Below, one piece after another: positions 1 through 5,962 of a stretch of DNA of 6,264 nt. Under the pieces are notes generated by a model. The model made no database searches, was not told the DNA's origin, and was given only the letters and a program-made list of their open reading frames with translations. The DNA lies in contig CALWXI010000041.1 in the NCBI GenBank assembly GCA_944385455.1, positions 1-6,264 on the forward strand. Direction: 5' to 3'. Each line of letters begins with the position of its first letter. Position 1 is the first letter of the stretch. The stretch is from an uncultured Oscillospiraceae bacterium. GTDB taxonomy: Bacteria; Bacillota; Clostridia; Oscillospirales; Oscillospiraceae. A program made the translations under genes and the position numbers.

Positions 1-316
1 CACCAGTGAAAAGCTGGCCATGGGGTATTATCTGGACGGGCGGGTGTCCGCCCTGTGGGGCACCCACACCCACGTGCCCACCGCCGACGAGCGGGTGTAT
101 CCCAGGGGCACCGGCTACATCACGGACCTGGGCATGACCGGGCCGGCGGAGTCGGTGCTGGGCATCGAGCCGGGGCAGTCGGTGGAGGCGTTCCTGGGGG
201 GGCTCCCCGGGCGCTACCGCTCTCCGGAGGGGCCGTGCAAGCTCCAGGGGGCGCTGTTCACCCTGGAGAGCGAAACGGGCCTGTGCACCGCCGTGGAGCG
301 CGTGGACATCCGGTGA
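1..316 (+). CDS. YmdB-family metallophosphoesterase, C-terminal part (5' end outside window)
   Basis: This is the last ~104 residues of a TIGR00282/YmdB-type metallophosphoesterase. The reading frame is open from base 2 and stops at 314-316. The fragment opens with TSEKLAMGYYLDGR, followed by GTHTHV (codons at 59-76), TADERV, then GTGYITDLGMTGP. This run is the hallmark of the YmdB family, and the two histidines of GTHTHV are the last metal-binding motif of the fold. Family members are about 260 residues, so roughly 60% is missing upstream. B. subtilis YmdB is a cytoplasmic phosphodiesterase acting on 2',3'-cyclic nucleotides and affecting biofilm decisions, and it commonly lies downstream of rny (RNase Y). 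That neighbour would be off the left edge here. The family call is firm; the exact substrate is inference. Confidence 0.9.
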   Translation, partial: TSEKLAMGYYLDGRVSALWGTHTHVPTADERVYPRGTGYITDLGMTGPAESVLGIEPGQSVEAFLGGLPGRYRSPEGPCKLQGALFTLESETGLCTAVERVDIR

Positions 317-353
317 CGCCGGAGGAAAATACGGGCCGGAGGGCCTGAGAGAG

Positions 354-359
354 AAGGAG
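354..359 (+). promoter_or_regulatory. Ribosome binding site deciding the start of the YbaK-like gene
   Basis: AAGGAG lies 9 nt before the ATG at 369 but only 2 nt before an earlier ATG at 362. The 362 ATG is in another frame and stops after five codons. The spacing therefore supports 369 as the true start. Confidence 0.75.
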
Positions 360-368
360 CAATGCGCA

Positions 369-866
369 ATGTCGATTGAAAAGGTACGGGCGTATTTCGC
401 CCAGCGGAATATGGAAGGACGCATCCGGGAATTCGACGTCTCCTCCGCCACGGTGGATCTGGCGGCGGTGGCGGTGGGAGTGGAGGGCGCCCGCATCGCC
501 AAGAGCCTGAGCTTCCGGGTGGGGGAGAAGCCCATCCTCATCGTGGCGGCGGGAGACGCCAAGGTGGACAACGGCCGCTACAAGGCCCAGTTCCATACCA
601 AGGCCAAGATGCTCACCCATGAGGAGGCCCACACCCTCATCGGCCACGATGTGGGGGGCGTGTGCCCCTTCGCCCTGCCGGAGGATGTGGACGTGTATCT
701 GGACGTGTCGCTGCGGCGGTTTGAGACGGTGTTCCCCGCCGCGGGCAGCGACAACAGCGCCATCGAGCTGACCTGTGAGGAGCTGGAGCAGTGCGCCTCC
801 AACTTCCGCGGATGGGTGGACGTGTGCAAGGGCTGGCGGCCGGAGGAGTCCGGCGCCGCCGGCTGA
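369..866 (+). CDS. YbaK/EbsC-family aminoacyl-tRNA deacylase
   Basis: A 165-residue single-domain protein, the usual length for the YbaK/ProX/EbsC family. These free-standing trans-editing enzymes hydrolyse mischarged tRNAs in the cytoplasm; Cys-tRNA(Pro) is the classic YbaK substrate. Visible family features are RIAKSLSF with the conserved lysine at residue 45, the AAGDAKVDNGRYK segment (60-72), and GHDVGGVCPF (92-101), whose GG-x-x-PF lines the substrate pocket. The tail from ~157 is unconserved. It sits 52 nt after the YmdB-like gene and 13 nt before the nuclease gene, probably in one transcript. A cysteine-degrading enzyme occurs three genes downstream, but a functional link is only suggestive. 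The family is clear; which tRNA it edits cannot be told from sequence. Confidence 0.9.
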   Translation: MSIEKVRAYFAQRNMEGRIREFDVSSATVDLAAVAVGVEGARIAKSLSFRVGEKPILIVAAGDAKVDNGRYKAQFHTKAKMLTHEEAHTLIGHDVGGVCPFALPEDVDVYLDVSLRRFETVFPAAGSDNSAIELTCEELEQCASNFRGWVDVCKGWRPEESGAAG

Positions 867-879
867 GGCGGAGGCGGAG

Positions 880-1974
880 ATGCTTCGTTTTTTGCACGCG
901 GCGGACTTCCACCTGGACACGCCCTTCGGGGCGCTGCCCGCCCCGGCGGCCGCCGCCCGCCGCCGGGAGAGCCGGGAGGCGCTGTTCCGTCTGGCGGACT
1001 ATGTGAACGCGCATCAGATCCCCCTGGTGCTGCTGGCGGGGGACCTCTTCGACAGCGCCGGCGCCTACCGGGAGACCGGAGAGGCGCTGGCGGAGGCCCT
1101 GGGGAGGATGAAGGCCCGGGTGTTCGTCGCCCCGGGCAACCACGACTGGTACGGTCCTGGCAGCCCGTGGCAGACCGTCTCCTGGCCGGAGAACGTCCAC
1201 ATCTTCCGGGAGCGGGCCATGACCGCGGTGGAGGTGGCGGAGTGGAACGCCGTGATCCACGGCGCGGCCTTCACCGGTCCGGAGCAGGCGGAGAGCCTGC
1301 TGGCGGGCTTCGCCGCCCCGGCGGACGGGAAGCTCCACCTGGGGGTGCTCCACGGGGAGCTGGAGCCTCCGCGGCCCCGGTATAATCCCATCCTCCGCCG
1401 GGAGGCGGAGGAGAGCGGCCTTGCCTATCTGGCCCTGGGCCATATCCACAAGCGCGCGGAGCCCCTGCGGCTGGGGGACACGGTGTGTGCCTGGCCGGGA
1501 TGCCTGGAGGGCCGGGGCTTCGACGAGCTGGGGGAGAAGGGATTTTATCTGGGCGAGGCGGAAAACGGCGCGGTGTCGCTCCGGTTCGTGCCCTTTGCCC
1601 GGCACCGCTATGAGATCCTCCGGGTGGATGTGACGGACCGGGAGCCCCTGGCCGCCGTGGAGGCGGCGCTGCCGCCGGACACGGCGGGGATGCTCTGCCG
1701 TGTCCTCCTCACCGGGGAGGCGGGAGACGCCGGGGCCGGCGCGGCGGCGGTGGAGGCGGCGCTGGCGGAGCGGTTCGACGCCCTGGAGGTGCGGGACGAG
1801 ACCCGGATGTGCCGGGACGTGTGGGCCCGGGCGGAGGAGGACTCCCTGCGGGGCCTCTTCCTGCGGCGGCTGCGGCAGCGGCTGGAGGCGGCGGACACGG
1901 AGGAGGAGCGGGCCCGGATCACCCGGGCGGCCCGCTTCGGCCTGGCGGCCCTGGACCACCGGGACCTGGGATGA
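880..1974 (+). CDS. SbcD/YhaO-like DNA repair exonuclease subunit (Mre11-type metallophosphoesterase)
   Basis: A 364-residue protein with every metal-binding motif of the Mre11/SbcD nuclease fold: DFH (D9, H11), GDLFD (54-58), PGNHD (85-89), LHGE (157-160) and GHIH (187-190). These are followed by the PGCLEGRGFDELGEKGFYL segment (206-224), which matches the PG-x-x-x-GR-x-x-E-x-GEKG stretch of the YhaO subgroup better than E. coli SbcD. The C-terminal ~110 residues are Ala/Glu/Arg-rich and probably helical, where the ATPase partner and DNA are bound in homologues. The start at 880 is chosen because it begins directly at the MLRFLHAADFH strand and has GGAGG at 870-874; the frame is open further upstream but that part overlaps the preceding gene and is unconserved. 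Family members act on DNA ends with an SbcC/YhaN/Rad50-type ATPase, yet the next gene is a metal transporter. Catalysis looks intact; the DNA-repair role is inferred from family. Confidence 0.88.
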   Translation: MLRFLHAADFHLDTPFGALPAPAAAARRRESREALFRLADYVNAHQIPLVLLAGDLFDSAGAYRETGEALAEALGRMKARVFVAPGNHDWYGPGSPWQTVSWPENVHIFRERAMTAVEVAEWNAVIHGAAFTGPEQAESLLAGFAAPADGKLHLGVLHGELEPPRPRYNPILRREAEESGLAYLALGHIHKRAEPLRLGDTVCAWPGCLEGRGFDELGEKGFYLGEAENGAVSLRFVPFARHRYEILRVDVTDREPLAAVEAALPPDTAGMLCRVLLTGEAGDAGAGAAAVEAALAERFDALEVRDETRMCRDVWARAEEDSLRGLFLRRLRQRLEAADTEEERARITRAARFGLAALDHRDLG

Positions 1975-2007
1975 GAATCATGACACGGGCGGCGCGCGGG
2001 CGAAAAG

Positions 2008-2029
2008 ACGCTCCGGCCGCCGGAAGCGT
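2008..2029 (+). other. Hairpin just before the ZIP transporter ribosome binding site
   Basis: ACGCTCCGG (2008-2016) pairs with CCGGAAGCGT (2020-2029) around a CCG loop: nine base pairs with A2025 bulged. It ends two bases before the AAGGAGG at 2032-2038. There is no U-tract, so it is not a terminator. It could act as a processing or stabilising stem between the nuclease and transporter genes, or be chance in GC-rich DNA. Confidence 0.45.
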
Positions 2030-2043
2030 GAAAGGAGGCAAGG

Positions 2044-2838
2044 ATGCTGCTGCGGGAACTGCAATACGCGGCCCTGGGCACGGGCTTTACCTGTCTTGCC
2101 ACGGTGCTGGGGGCGGCGCTGGTGTTTTTCTTCCGGGAGGAGCTCTCCGGCGGCGTGCAGCGGGTGTTTCTGGGCTTTGCCGCCGGGGTGATGACCGCCG
2201 CGTCGGTGTGGTCGCTGCTGATCCCCGCCATGGAGATGGCGGAGGCGGCGGGGCGGAGTCCGCTGGCGCCGGCGGCGGGGGGCTTCGTGCTGGGGGGCGT
2301 CTTTCTGATGCTTCTGGACCGGCTGCTGCCCCATATGCACATCGGCAGCGAGGAGGCCGAGGGCCTGCCCGCCCGCTGGAAGCGCACCACCATGATCGTG
2401 CTGGCGGTGACGCTGCACAACATCCCCGAGGGGATGGCGGTGGGGCTGACCTTCTCCGTGGCGGCCCGGGACCCTTCCTCCGGGGCCGTGATGGGAGCGG
2501 TGGCCCTGGCGCTGGGCATGGCGCTGCAGAACTTTCCGGAGGGGGCGGCGGTGTCGCTGCCCATGCGCTCCCAGGGGGTGCCGGCGGGCCGGGCCTTTTT
2601 GTGCGGCGCGGCCTCCGGCGCGGTGGAGCCGGTGTTCGGACTTTTGACGGTGCTGGCGGCGGGCAGCGTCACGGGGCTGATGTCCGGGGTGCTGGCGTTC
2701 GCCGCCGGGGCCATGATCTACGTGGTGGGGGAGGAGCTGATCCCCGAGGCCCAGCTGGGGGAGCACTGCCACGCCGGTACGGGAAGTGTCATGGCCGGGT
2801 TCCTGGTGATGATGGTGCTGGATCTGGCACTGGGATGA
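2044..2838 (+). CDS. ZIP-family divalent metal transporter (GufA/ZupT-like)
   Basis: A 264-residue integral membrane protein with about eight predicted helices (roughly 8-30, 40-62, 76-95, 115-140, 147-170, 186-206, 210-232, 246-264). The metal-site signatures are present: HNIPEG (125-130) in helix 4 and QNFPEG (162-167) in helix 5, plus GEELIPE (229-235) in helix 7. The QNFPEG form instead of a histidine-led motif is typical of the GufA branch. The family moves Zn2+, Fe2+ or Mn2+ into the cytoplasm; selectivity cannot be read here. A loop near residues 97-110 carries HMH and acidic residues, and another ends GEHCH (239-243); both could bind metal. The start is supported by AAGGAGG at 2032-2038, five bases before the ATG. 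It lies between a metal-dependent nuclease and an iron-sulfur enzyme, so a metal-supply role would fit but is inference. Confidence 0.92.
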   Translation: MLLRELQYAALGTGFTCLATVLGAALVFFFREELSGGVQRVFLGFAAGVMTAASVWSLLIPAMEMAEAAGRSPLAPAAGGFVLGGVFLMLLDRLLPHMHIGSEEAEGLPARWKRTTMIVLAVTLHNIPEGMAVGLTFSVAARDPSSGAVMGAVALALGMALQNFPEGAAVSLPMRSQGVPAGRAFLCGAASGAVEPVFGLLTVLAAGSVTGLMSGVLAFAAGAMIYVVGEELIPEAQLGEHCHAGTGSVMAGFLVMMVLDLALG

Positions 2839-2875
2839 GCGCCCCGGGGCGCGGGAGAAAAGGAGGCTTTGAACG

Positions 2876-4150
2876 ATGGAACGGACGCCGCATTATGAGA
2901 GCTATGTGCGGATCCTGGAGGAGGAACTGATCCCCGCCATGGGGTGCACGGAGCCGGCGGCCGTCGCCCTGGCGGCGGCCCACGCCCGGAAGGCCCTGGG
3001 AGCGGTGCCGGAGCGGTGTCGGGTAGAGGTCAGCGGCAACATCCTCAAAAACGTGAAGGCCGTGACGGTGCCCCACACCGGCGGCCTCAAGGGCATCCAG
3101 GCCGCCGCCGCCGCGGGCATGGCGGCGGGACGGCCGGAGCTGGGGCTGGAGGTGCTGTCCCAGGTGACGGAGGCGGAGCTGGACGGCATCCGGGACACCC
3201 TGGCGCGCTGCGAGATCCGGGTGGCGCCCTCCGGTGGGGACCGGGTGTTCTTCATCAACGTCACGGTGATGGCGGGGGACCACGCCGCCTGCTGCGAGAT
3301 CGCGGACAGCCACACCAACATCGTGCGCATCCAGCGGGACGCGGAGGTGCTCTATCGGGGCGGCGCCTCCGCCGCCGGCAGCCGGGAGACGGACCGGTCG
3401 GTGCTCAGCGTGGAGGAGATCGTCCGCTTCGCCGACTGCCTGGACCCCGCCGATGTGGCGCCGGTGCTGGAGCGGCAGATCGCCTGCAACGGCGCCATCT
3501 CCGCCGAGGGCCTCAAAGGCGGCTGGCGCGCCGAGACCGGCCGGACGCTGCTCCCGGTGCACGGGGACGATGTGGCGGTGCGGGCCAGGGCGGCGGCCGC
3601 CGCCGGGTCCGACGCCCGGATGAGCGGGTGCGGGCTGCCGGTGGTGATCGTCTCCGGCAGCGGCAACCAGGGAATGACCGCCTCCCTGCCGGTGATGGAG
3701 TACGCCCGGGAGCGGCAGGCGTCCCGCGAGACGCTGCTGCGGGCCCTGGCGGTGTCCAACCTCATCACCATCCACCAGAAGACCGGCATCGGACGGCTGT
3801 CCGCCTTCTGCGGGGCGGTGAGCGCCGGCTGCGGCGCCGCCGCGGGCATCGCGTACCTGGACGGCGGGCGGCTGGAGGTCGTCGCCCACACCATCGCCAA
3901 CACCCTGGCCATCTGTTCGGGGATGATCTGCGACGGGGCCAAGCCCTCCTGCGCGGCCAAGATCGCCGCCGCCGTGGACGCGGGGATCCTGGGCTACGAG
4001 ATGTATCGCCGGGCCGGACACCAGTTCGTGGACGGCGAGGGCATCGTCCGCAAGGGCGTGGAGAACACCATCGGCAACGTGGGGCGGCTGGCCCGGGAGG
4101 GCATGCGCCGCACCGACGAGGAGATCCTGAACATCATGGCGGGCCGGTGA
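2876..4150 (+). CDS. cyuA: L-cysteine desulfidase, UPF0597/CyuA family ([4Fe-4S] enzyme)
   Basis: A 424-residue cytoplasmic protein of the serine dehydratase-alpha-like/UPF0597 family. Members convert L-cysteine to pyruvate, ammonia and sulfide with an oxygen-sensitive iron-sulfur cluster and no PLP. The N-terminus has MGCTEPAAVALA with C24, the presumed catalytic cysteine, followed by SGNILKNVKAVTVPHTGG (53-70). The C-terminal half has SGSGNQGMTASLPV (260-273), FCGAVSAGCG (311-320), and ICSGMICDGAKPSC (346-359). Cysteines 312, 352 and 359 are spaced 40 and 7 apart, the pattern I recall for the cluster ligands of the characterised methanogen desulfidase. AAGGAGG at 2860-2866, 9 nt upstream, fixes the start. 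It is the last gene of the co-directional run and is followed by a hairpin. It has been called UPF0597/YhaM or L-serine dehydratase alpha in older annotation; cysteine as substrate is family-based. Confidence 0.92.
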   Translation: MERTPHYESYVRILEEELIPAMGCTEPAAVALAAAHARKALGAVPERCRVEVSGNILKNVKAVTVPHTGGLKGIQAAAAAGMAAGRPELGLEVLSQVTEAELDGIRDTLARCEIRVAPSGGDRVFFINVTVMAGDHAACCEIADSHTNIVRIQRDAEVLYRGGASAAGSRETDRSVLSVEEIVRFADCLDPADVAPVLERQIACNGAISAEGLKGGWRAETGRTLLPVHGDDVAVRARAAAAAGSDARMSGCGLPVVIVSGSGNQGMTASLPVMEYARERQASRETLLRALAVSNLITIHQKTGIGRLSAFCGAVSAGCGAAAGIAYLDGGRLEVVAHTIANTLAICSGMICDGAKPSCAAKIAAAVDAGILGYEMYRRAGHQFVDGEGIVRKGVENTIGNVGRLAREGMRRTDEEILNIMAGR

Positions 4151-4151
4151 G

Positions 4152-4180
4152 GGGACCGTCCGCCGGGGGCGGACGGTCCC
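4152..4180 (+). terminator. GC-rich hairpin after cyuA without a U-tract (possible terminator)
   Basis: GGGACCGTCCGCC (4152-4164) pairs perfectly with GGCGGACGGTCCC (4168-4180) around a three-base GGG loop, giving 13 bp that begin right after the cyuA stop. The following bases are TCCCGGCGG, so the run of T expected of a Rho-independent terminator is absent. It may be a weak terminator, an mRNA 3'-end stabiliser, or a Rho-associated end. The stem is seen directly; the function is inferred. Confidence 0.6.
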
Positions 4181-4208
4181 TCCCGGCGGACGGGGCGGAA
4201 AAAGGCGG

Positions 4209-4237
4209 TTGACAATCCGGGCGCGTCATGGTATGGT
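4209..4237 (+). promoter_or_regulatory. Sigma-A-type promoter of the glycine riboswitch leader
   Basis: A perfect -35 TTGACA (4209-4214) is separated by exactly 17 nt from TATGGT (4232-4237), which matches TATAAT at four of six positions and is preceded by TG at 4229-4230 (extended -10). Transcription would start near 4243-4245, about 22 nt before the first aptamer stem. This makes the symporter a separate unit from the upstream run. Confidence 0.85.
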
Positions 4238-4266
4238 ATTTCCACAATTTCACAACGGCAGATGAA

Positions 4267-4428
4267 ATTCCTAGGGAAACGGCGAAAGCCTGCCGAAGGA
4301 GCAACACTCTCAGGCGCCCGGGGACCGGGTGGGGACTAGGAATGGATGTGGCTCTGGAGAAGCCCCAAAAGGGTACCGAAGGTGCAAGGCGGCGCGGCCG
4401 CCGAATCTCTCAGGTAAAAGGACAGAGT
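4267..4428 (+). promoter_or_regulatory. Tandem glycine riboswitch (two aptamers)
   Basis: Aptamer 1 (4267-4343) is closed by ATTCCTAG (4267-4274) with CTAGGAAT (4336-4343). It contains a GGC-GAAA-GCC hairpin (4281-4290), the core GCCGAAGGAGCAA (4292-4304), CTCTCAGG (4307-4314) and GGA before the closing strand. Aptamer 2 (4352-4427) is closed by CTCTG (4352-4356) with CAGAG (4423-4427). It contains CCC-AAAA-GGG (4364-4373), the core ACCGAAGGTGCAA (4375-4387), a GGCGGC/GCCGCC hairpin (4388-4402), and CTCTCAGG followed by TAAAAGGAC (4407-4423). The two cores, the CTCTCAGG elements and the short linker are diagnostic of the glycine riboswitch. It lies between a promoter and an intrinsic terminator upstream of an AGCS symporter, a known gene context for this class. 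Aptamer 1 carries an extra hairpin at 4317-4329. The direction of switching is not proven by sequence. Confidence 0.95.
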
Positions 4429-4429
4429 G

Positions 4430-4464
4430 ACAGGCGGGGGACGGGTGTGTCTCCCGGCGCCTGT
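4430..4464 (+). other. Spacer hairpin between aptamer 2 and the terminator
   Basis: ACAGGCG (4430-4436) pairs with CGCCTGT (4458-4464), with an inner stem GGGA (4438-4441) to TCCC (4452-4455). It begins three bases after the closing strand of aptamer 2. It is followed by a broken pyrimidine run (CTTTCTTCTTC), so it could be a weak first terminator or a spacer fold in the expression platform. Confidence 0.5.
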
Positions 4465-4475
4465 GCTTTCTTCTT

Positions 4476-4513
4476 CGGAGCGGCCGCGTGGGCGGCCGGT
4501 CCGTTGTTTTTTT
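4476..4513 (+). terminator. Riboswitch-controlled intrinsic terminator
   Basis: CGGA (4476-4479) pairs with TCCG (4500-4503) and CGGCCGC (4481-4487) pairs with GCGGCCG (4492-4498). The two helices are separated by a single G-G mismatch and capped by the GTGG loop (4488-4491). The stem is followed by TTG and then seven T (4504-4513). It is a textbook Rho-independent terminator inside the leader of the symporter gene, so it is the likely output of the glycine riboswitch. Its T-run ends immediately before GGAGGAG. Confidence 0.9.
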
Positions 4514-4520
4514 GGAGGAG
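4514..4520 (+). promoter_or_regulatory. Ribosome binding site of the symporter gene
   Basis: GGAGGAG directly abuts the terminator T-run and lies 6 nt before the ATG at 4527. It rules out the longer frame from 4488, whose start would be inside the terminator stem. Confidence 0.85.
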
Positions 4521-4526
4521 AGCAAC

Positions 4527-5912
4527 ATGCTGCTGGAGATCGTACAAACCGTCAACACGTACCTGTCCGACTACATCCTGGTGGTCCTGCTCATCGCGGT
4601 GGGCCTGTGGTATTCCATCAAGACCCGCTTCGTGCAGATCCGCTGCTTCGGCGAGGGCATGCGCCGGGTGTTCGGCAATCTGTCCCTCAACGGCCGGAAG
4701 CACAAGACCGGGATGAGCTCGTTCCAGGCCCTGGCCACCGCCGTGGCCGCCCAGGTGGGCACCGGCAACATCGTCGGCGCCAGCGGGGCCATCCTCACCG
4801 GCGGCCCCGGCGCCATCTTCTGGATGTGGATCATCGCCTTCTTCGGCATGGCCACCATCTATGCCGAGGCCACCCTGGCCCAGATGACCCGGGTGCGGGA
4901 CGAGCAGGGCAACATCCAGGGCGGACCCGTGTACTACATCACCACCGCCTTCCGGGGTGCCTTCGGCAAGTTCCTGGCGGGCTTCTTCGCCGTGGCCATC
5001 ATCCTGGCCCTGGGCTTCTTCGGCTGCATGGTGCAGTCCAACTCCATCGGCTCCACCTTCCAGACCGCCTTCGGCGTGCCCTCCTGGGCGGTGGGCATCG
5101 TCCTGGTGGCGATCTGCGCCGTGATCTTCCTGGGCGGCGTGCAGCGCCTGGCCTCCGTCACCGAGAAGCTGGTCCCCGTCATGGCGGGCATCTTCCTGGT
5201 GGGGGCCCTGGCGGTGCTGGCGGTGCGGATCCAGTACCTGCCCGCCACCTTCGGCATGATCTTCCGCTACGCCTTCGCCCCCAACGCCATCATCGGCGGC
5301 GGCGTGGGCACGGCGCTGAAGATCGCCATCAGCCAGGGCGCCAAGCGGGGCCTCTTCTCCAATGAGGCCGGCATGGGCTCCACCCCCCACGCCCACGCCC
5401 TGGCCAACGTGTCCATCCCCCACGAGCAGGGCGTGGTGGCCATGATCGGTGTGTTCATCGACACCTTCGTGGTGCTGACCCTCAACGCCCTGGTCATCAT
5501 CTCCACCCTCTACACCGCCGGCGGGCCTCTGGCCGGAGGCTATACCGAGGAGGCGGCTCAGACCCTGAACAGCACCAATCTGGCCCAGACCGCCTTCGGC
5601 ACGGTGTTCGGCGCCGGCCCGGGCGCGGGCTTCGTGGCGGTGTGCCTGTTCTTCTTCGCCTTCTCCACCATCCTGGGCTGGAACCTCTTCGGCAAGATCA
5701 ACGTGGCCTATCTCTTCGGCCGCAAGGCCACCGTGGTCTACACCGTGGCGGCCCTGGTGTTCATCTTCCTGGGCACCGTCACCTCCAGCGACCTGGTGTG
5801 GGGATTGTCCGACATGTTCAACCAGCTCATGGTCATTCCCAACGCCATCGCCCTCTTCGCCCTCACCGGCATGGTCTGCAGGGCCGCGGCCCAGGGCCGC
5901 GGGAAGTCCTGA
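4527..5912 (+). CDS. Sodium:alanine/glycine symporter, AGCS family
   Basis: A 461-residue inner-membrane protein of the alanine-or-glycine:cation symporter family (usual length ~450-490), which takes up alanine or glycine with Na+. Signatures visible are ALATAVAAQVGTGNIVGA (68-85) with the GTGN substrate/ion segment, the family stretch GGPGAIFWMWIIAFFG (92-107), GGPVYYI (132-138), and KRGLFSNEAGMGSTPHAHA (273-291). About eleven hydrophobic segments are visible, for example 12-30, 94-113, 150-170, 187-205, 217-236, 302-326, 366-388, 402-420 and 434-452. The ATG at 4527 is chosen from the adjacent GGAGGAG; the frame is open back to 4488 but that lies in the terminator. Its leader holds a glycine riboswitch and terminator, so glycine is a probable substrate and regulator. 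Codons end in C more often than in the genes upstream, which may reflect high expression. Confidence 0.95.
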   Translation: MLLEIVQTVNTYLSDYILVVLLIAVGLWYSIKTRFVQIRCFGEGMRRVFGNLSLNGRKHKTGMSSFQALATAVAAQVGTGNIVGASGAILTGGPGAIFWMWIIAFFGMATIYAEATLAQMTRVRDEQGNIQGGPVYYITTAFRGAFGKFLAGFFAVAIILALGFFGCMVQSNSIGSTFQTAFGVPSWAVGIVLVAICAVIFLGGVQRLASVTEKLVPVMAGIFLVGALAVLAVRIQYLPATFGMIFRYAFAPNAIIGGGVGTALKIAISQGAKRGLFSNEAGMGSTPHAHALANVSIPHEQGVVAMIGVFIDTFVVLTLNALVIISTLYTAGGPLAGGYTEEAAQTLNSTNLAQTAFGTVFGAGPGAGFVAVCLFFFAFSTILGWNLFGKINVAYLFGRKATVVYTVAALVFIFLGTVTSSDLVWGLSDMFNQLMVIPNAIALFALTGMVCRAAAQGRGKS

Positions 5913-5932
5913 GCGTCCCGCCGCCGGCATCC

Positions 5933-5961
5933 GCAGCCGCCGCGTCTCCCGCGGCGGCTGC
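5933..5961. terminator. GC-rich hairpin between convergent genes
   Basis: GCAGCCGCCGCG (5933-5944) pairs perfectly with CGCGGCGGCTGC (5950-5961) around a five-base loop, a 12-bp stem in the 50-nt gap between the symporter stop and the opposing gene's stop. On the + strand it is followed only by TTCAT and on the - strand by no T-run. It is probably a shared transcription end for both genes, but a weak canonical match. Confidence 0.6.
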
Positions 5962-5962
5962 T

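Noticed and set aside
775..879. N-terminal extension of the nuclease gene to the ATG at 775
   Set aside because: The extra 35 residues overlap the YbaK-like gene and are unconserved; the fold starts at the ATG at 880, which has GGAGG upstream.
1809..2930. 373-codon + strand frame across the ZIP gene
   Set aside because: The Gly-rich low-complexity product overlaps three recognised genes in another frame and has no domain.
637..4021. Long - strand open frames opposite the nuclease, ZIP and cyuA genes (637-1959, 1608-2714, 1978-2772, 2789-4021)
   Set aside because: All are Arg/Ala/Gly/Pro-rich shadows caused by GC-rich third positions; the + strand frames there show clear families and ribosome binding sites.
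4242..4351. CCACA (4242-4246) pairing with TGTGG (4347-4351) as a leader-linker stem of the tandem riboswitch
   Set aside because: The predicted transcription start near 4243-4245 would remove part of the 5' strand, and the strand lies 20 nt from the first aptamer stem, farther than expected for the known leader-linker kink-turn.
4228..4716. 162-codon + strand frame over the riboswitch leader
   Set aside because: It starts inside the -10 region, runs through both aptamers and the terminator, and its product resembles nothing.
5881..5892. Perfect 12-bp palindrome GGGCCGCGGCCC at the end of the symporter gene
   Set aside because: It lies inside coding sequence (the C-terminal Arg-Ala-Ala-Ala codons) and is expected in such GC-rich DNA; no further sign of an operator or terminator.
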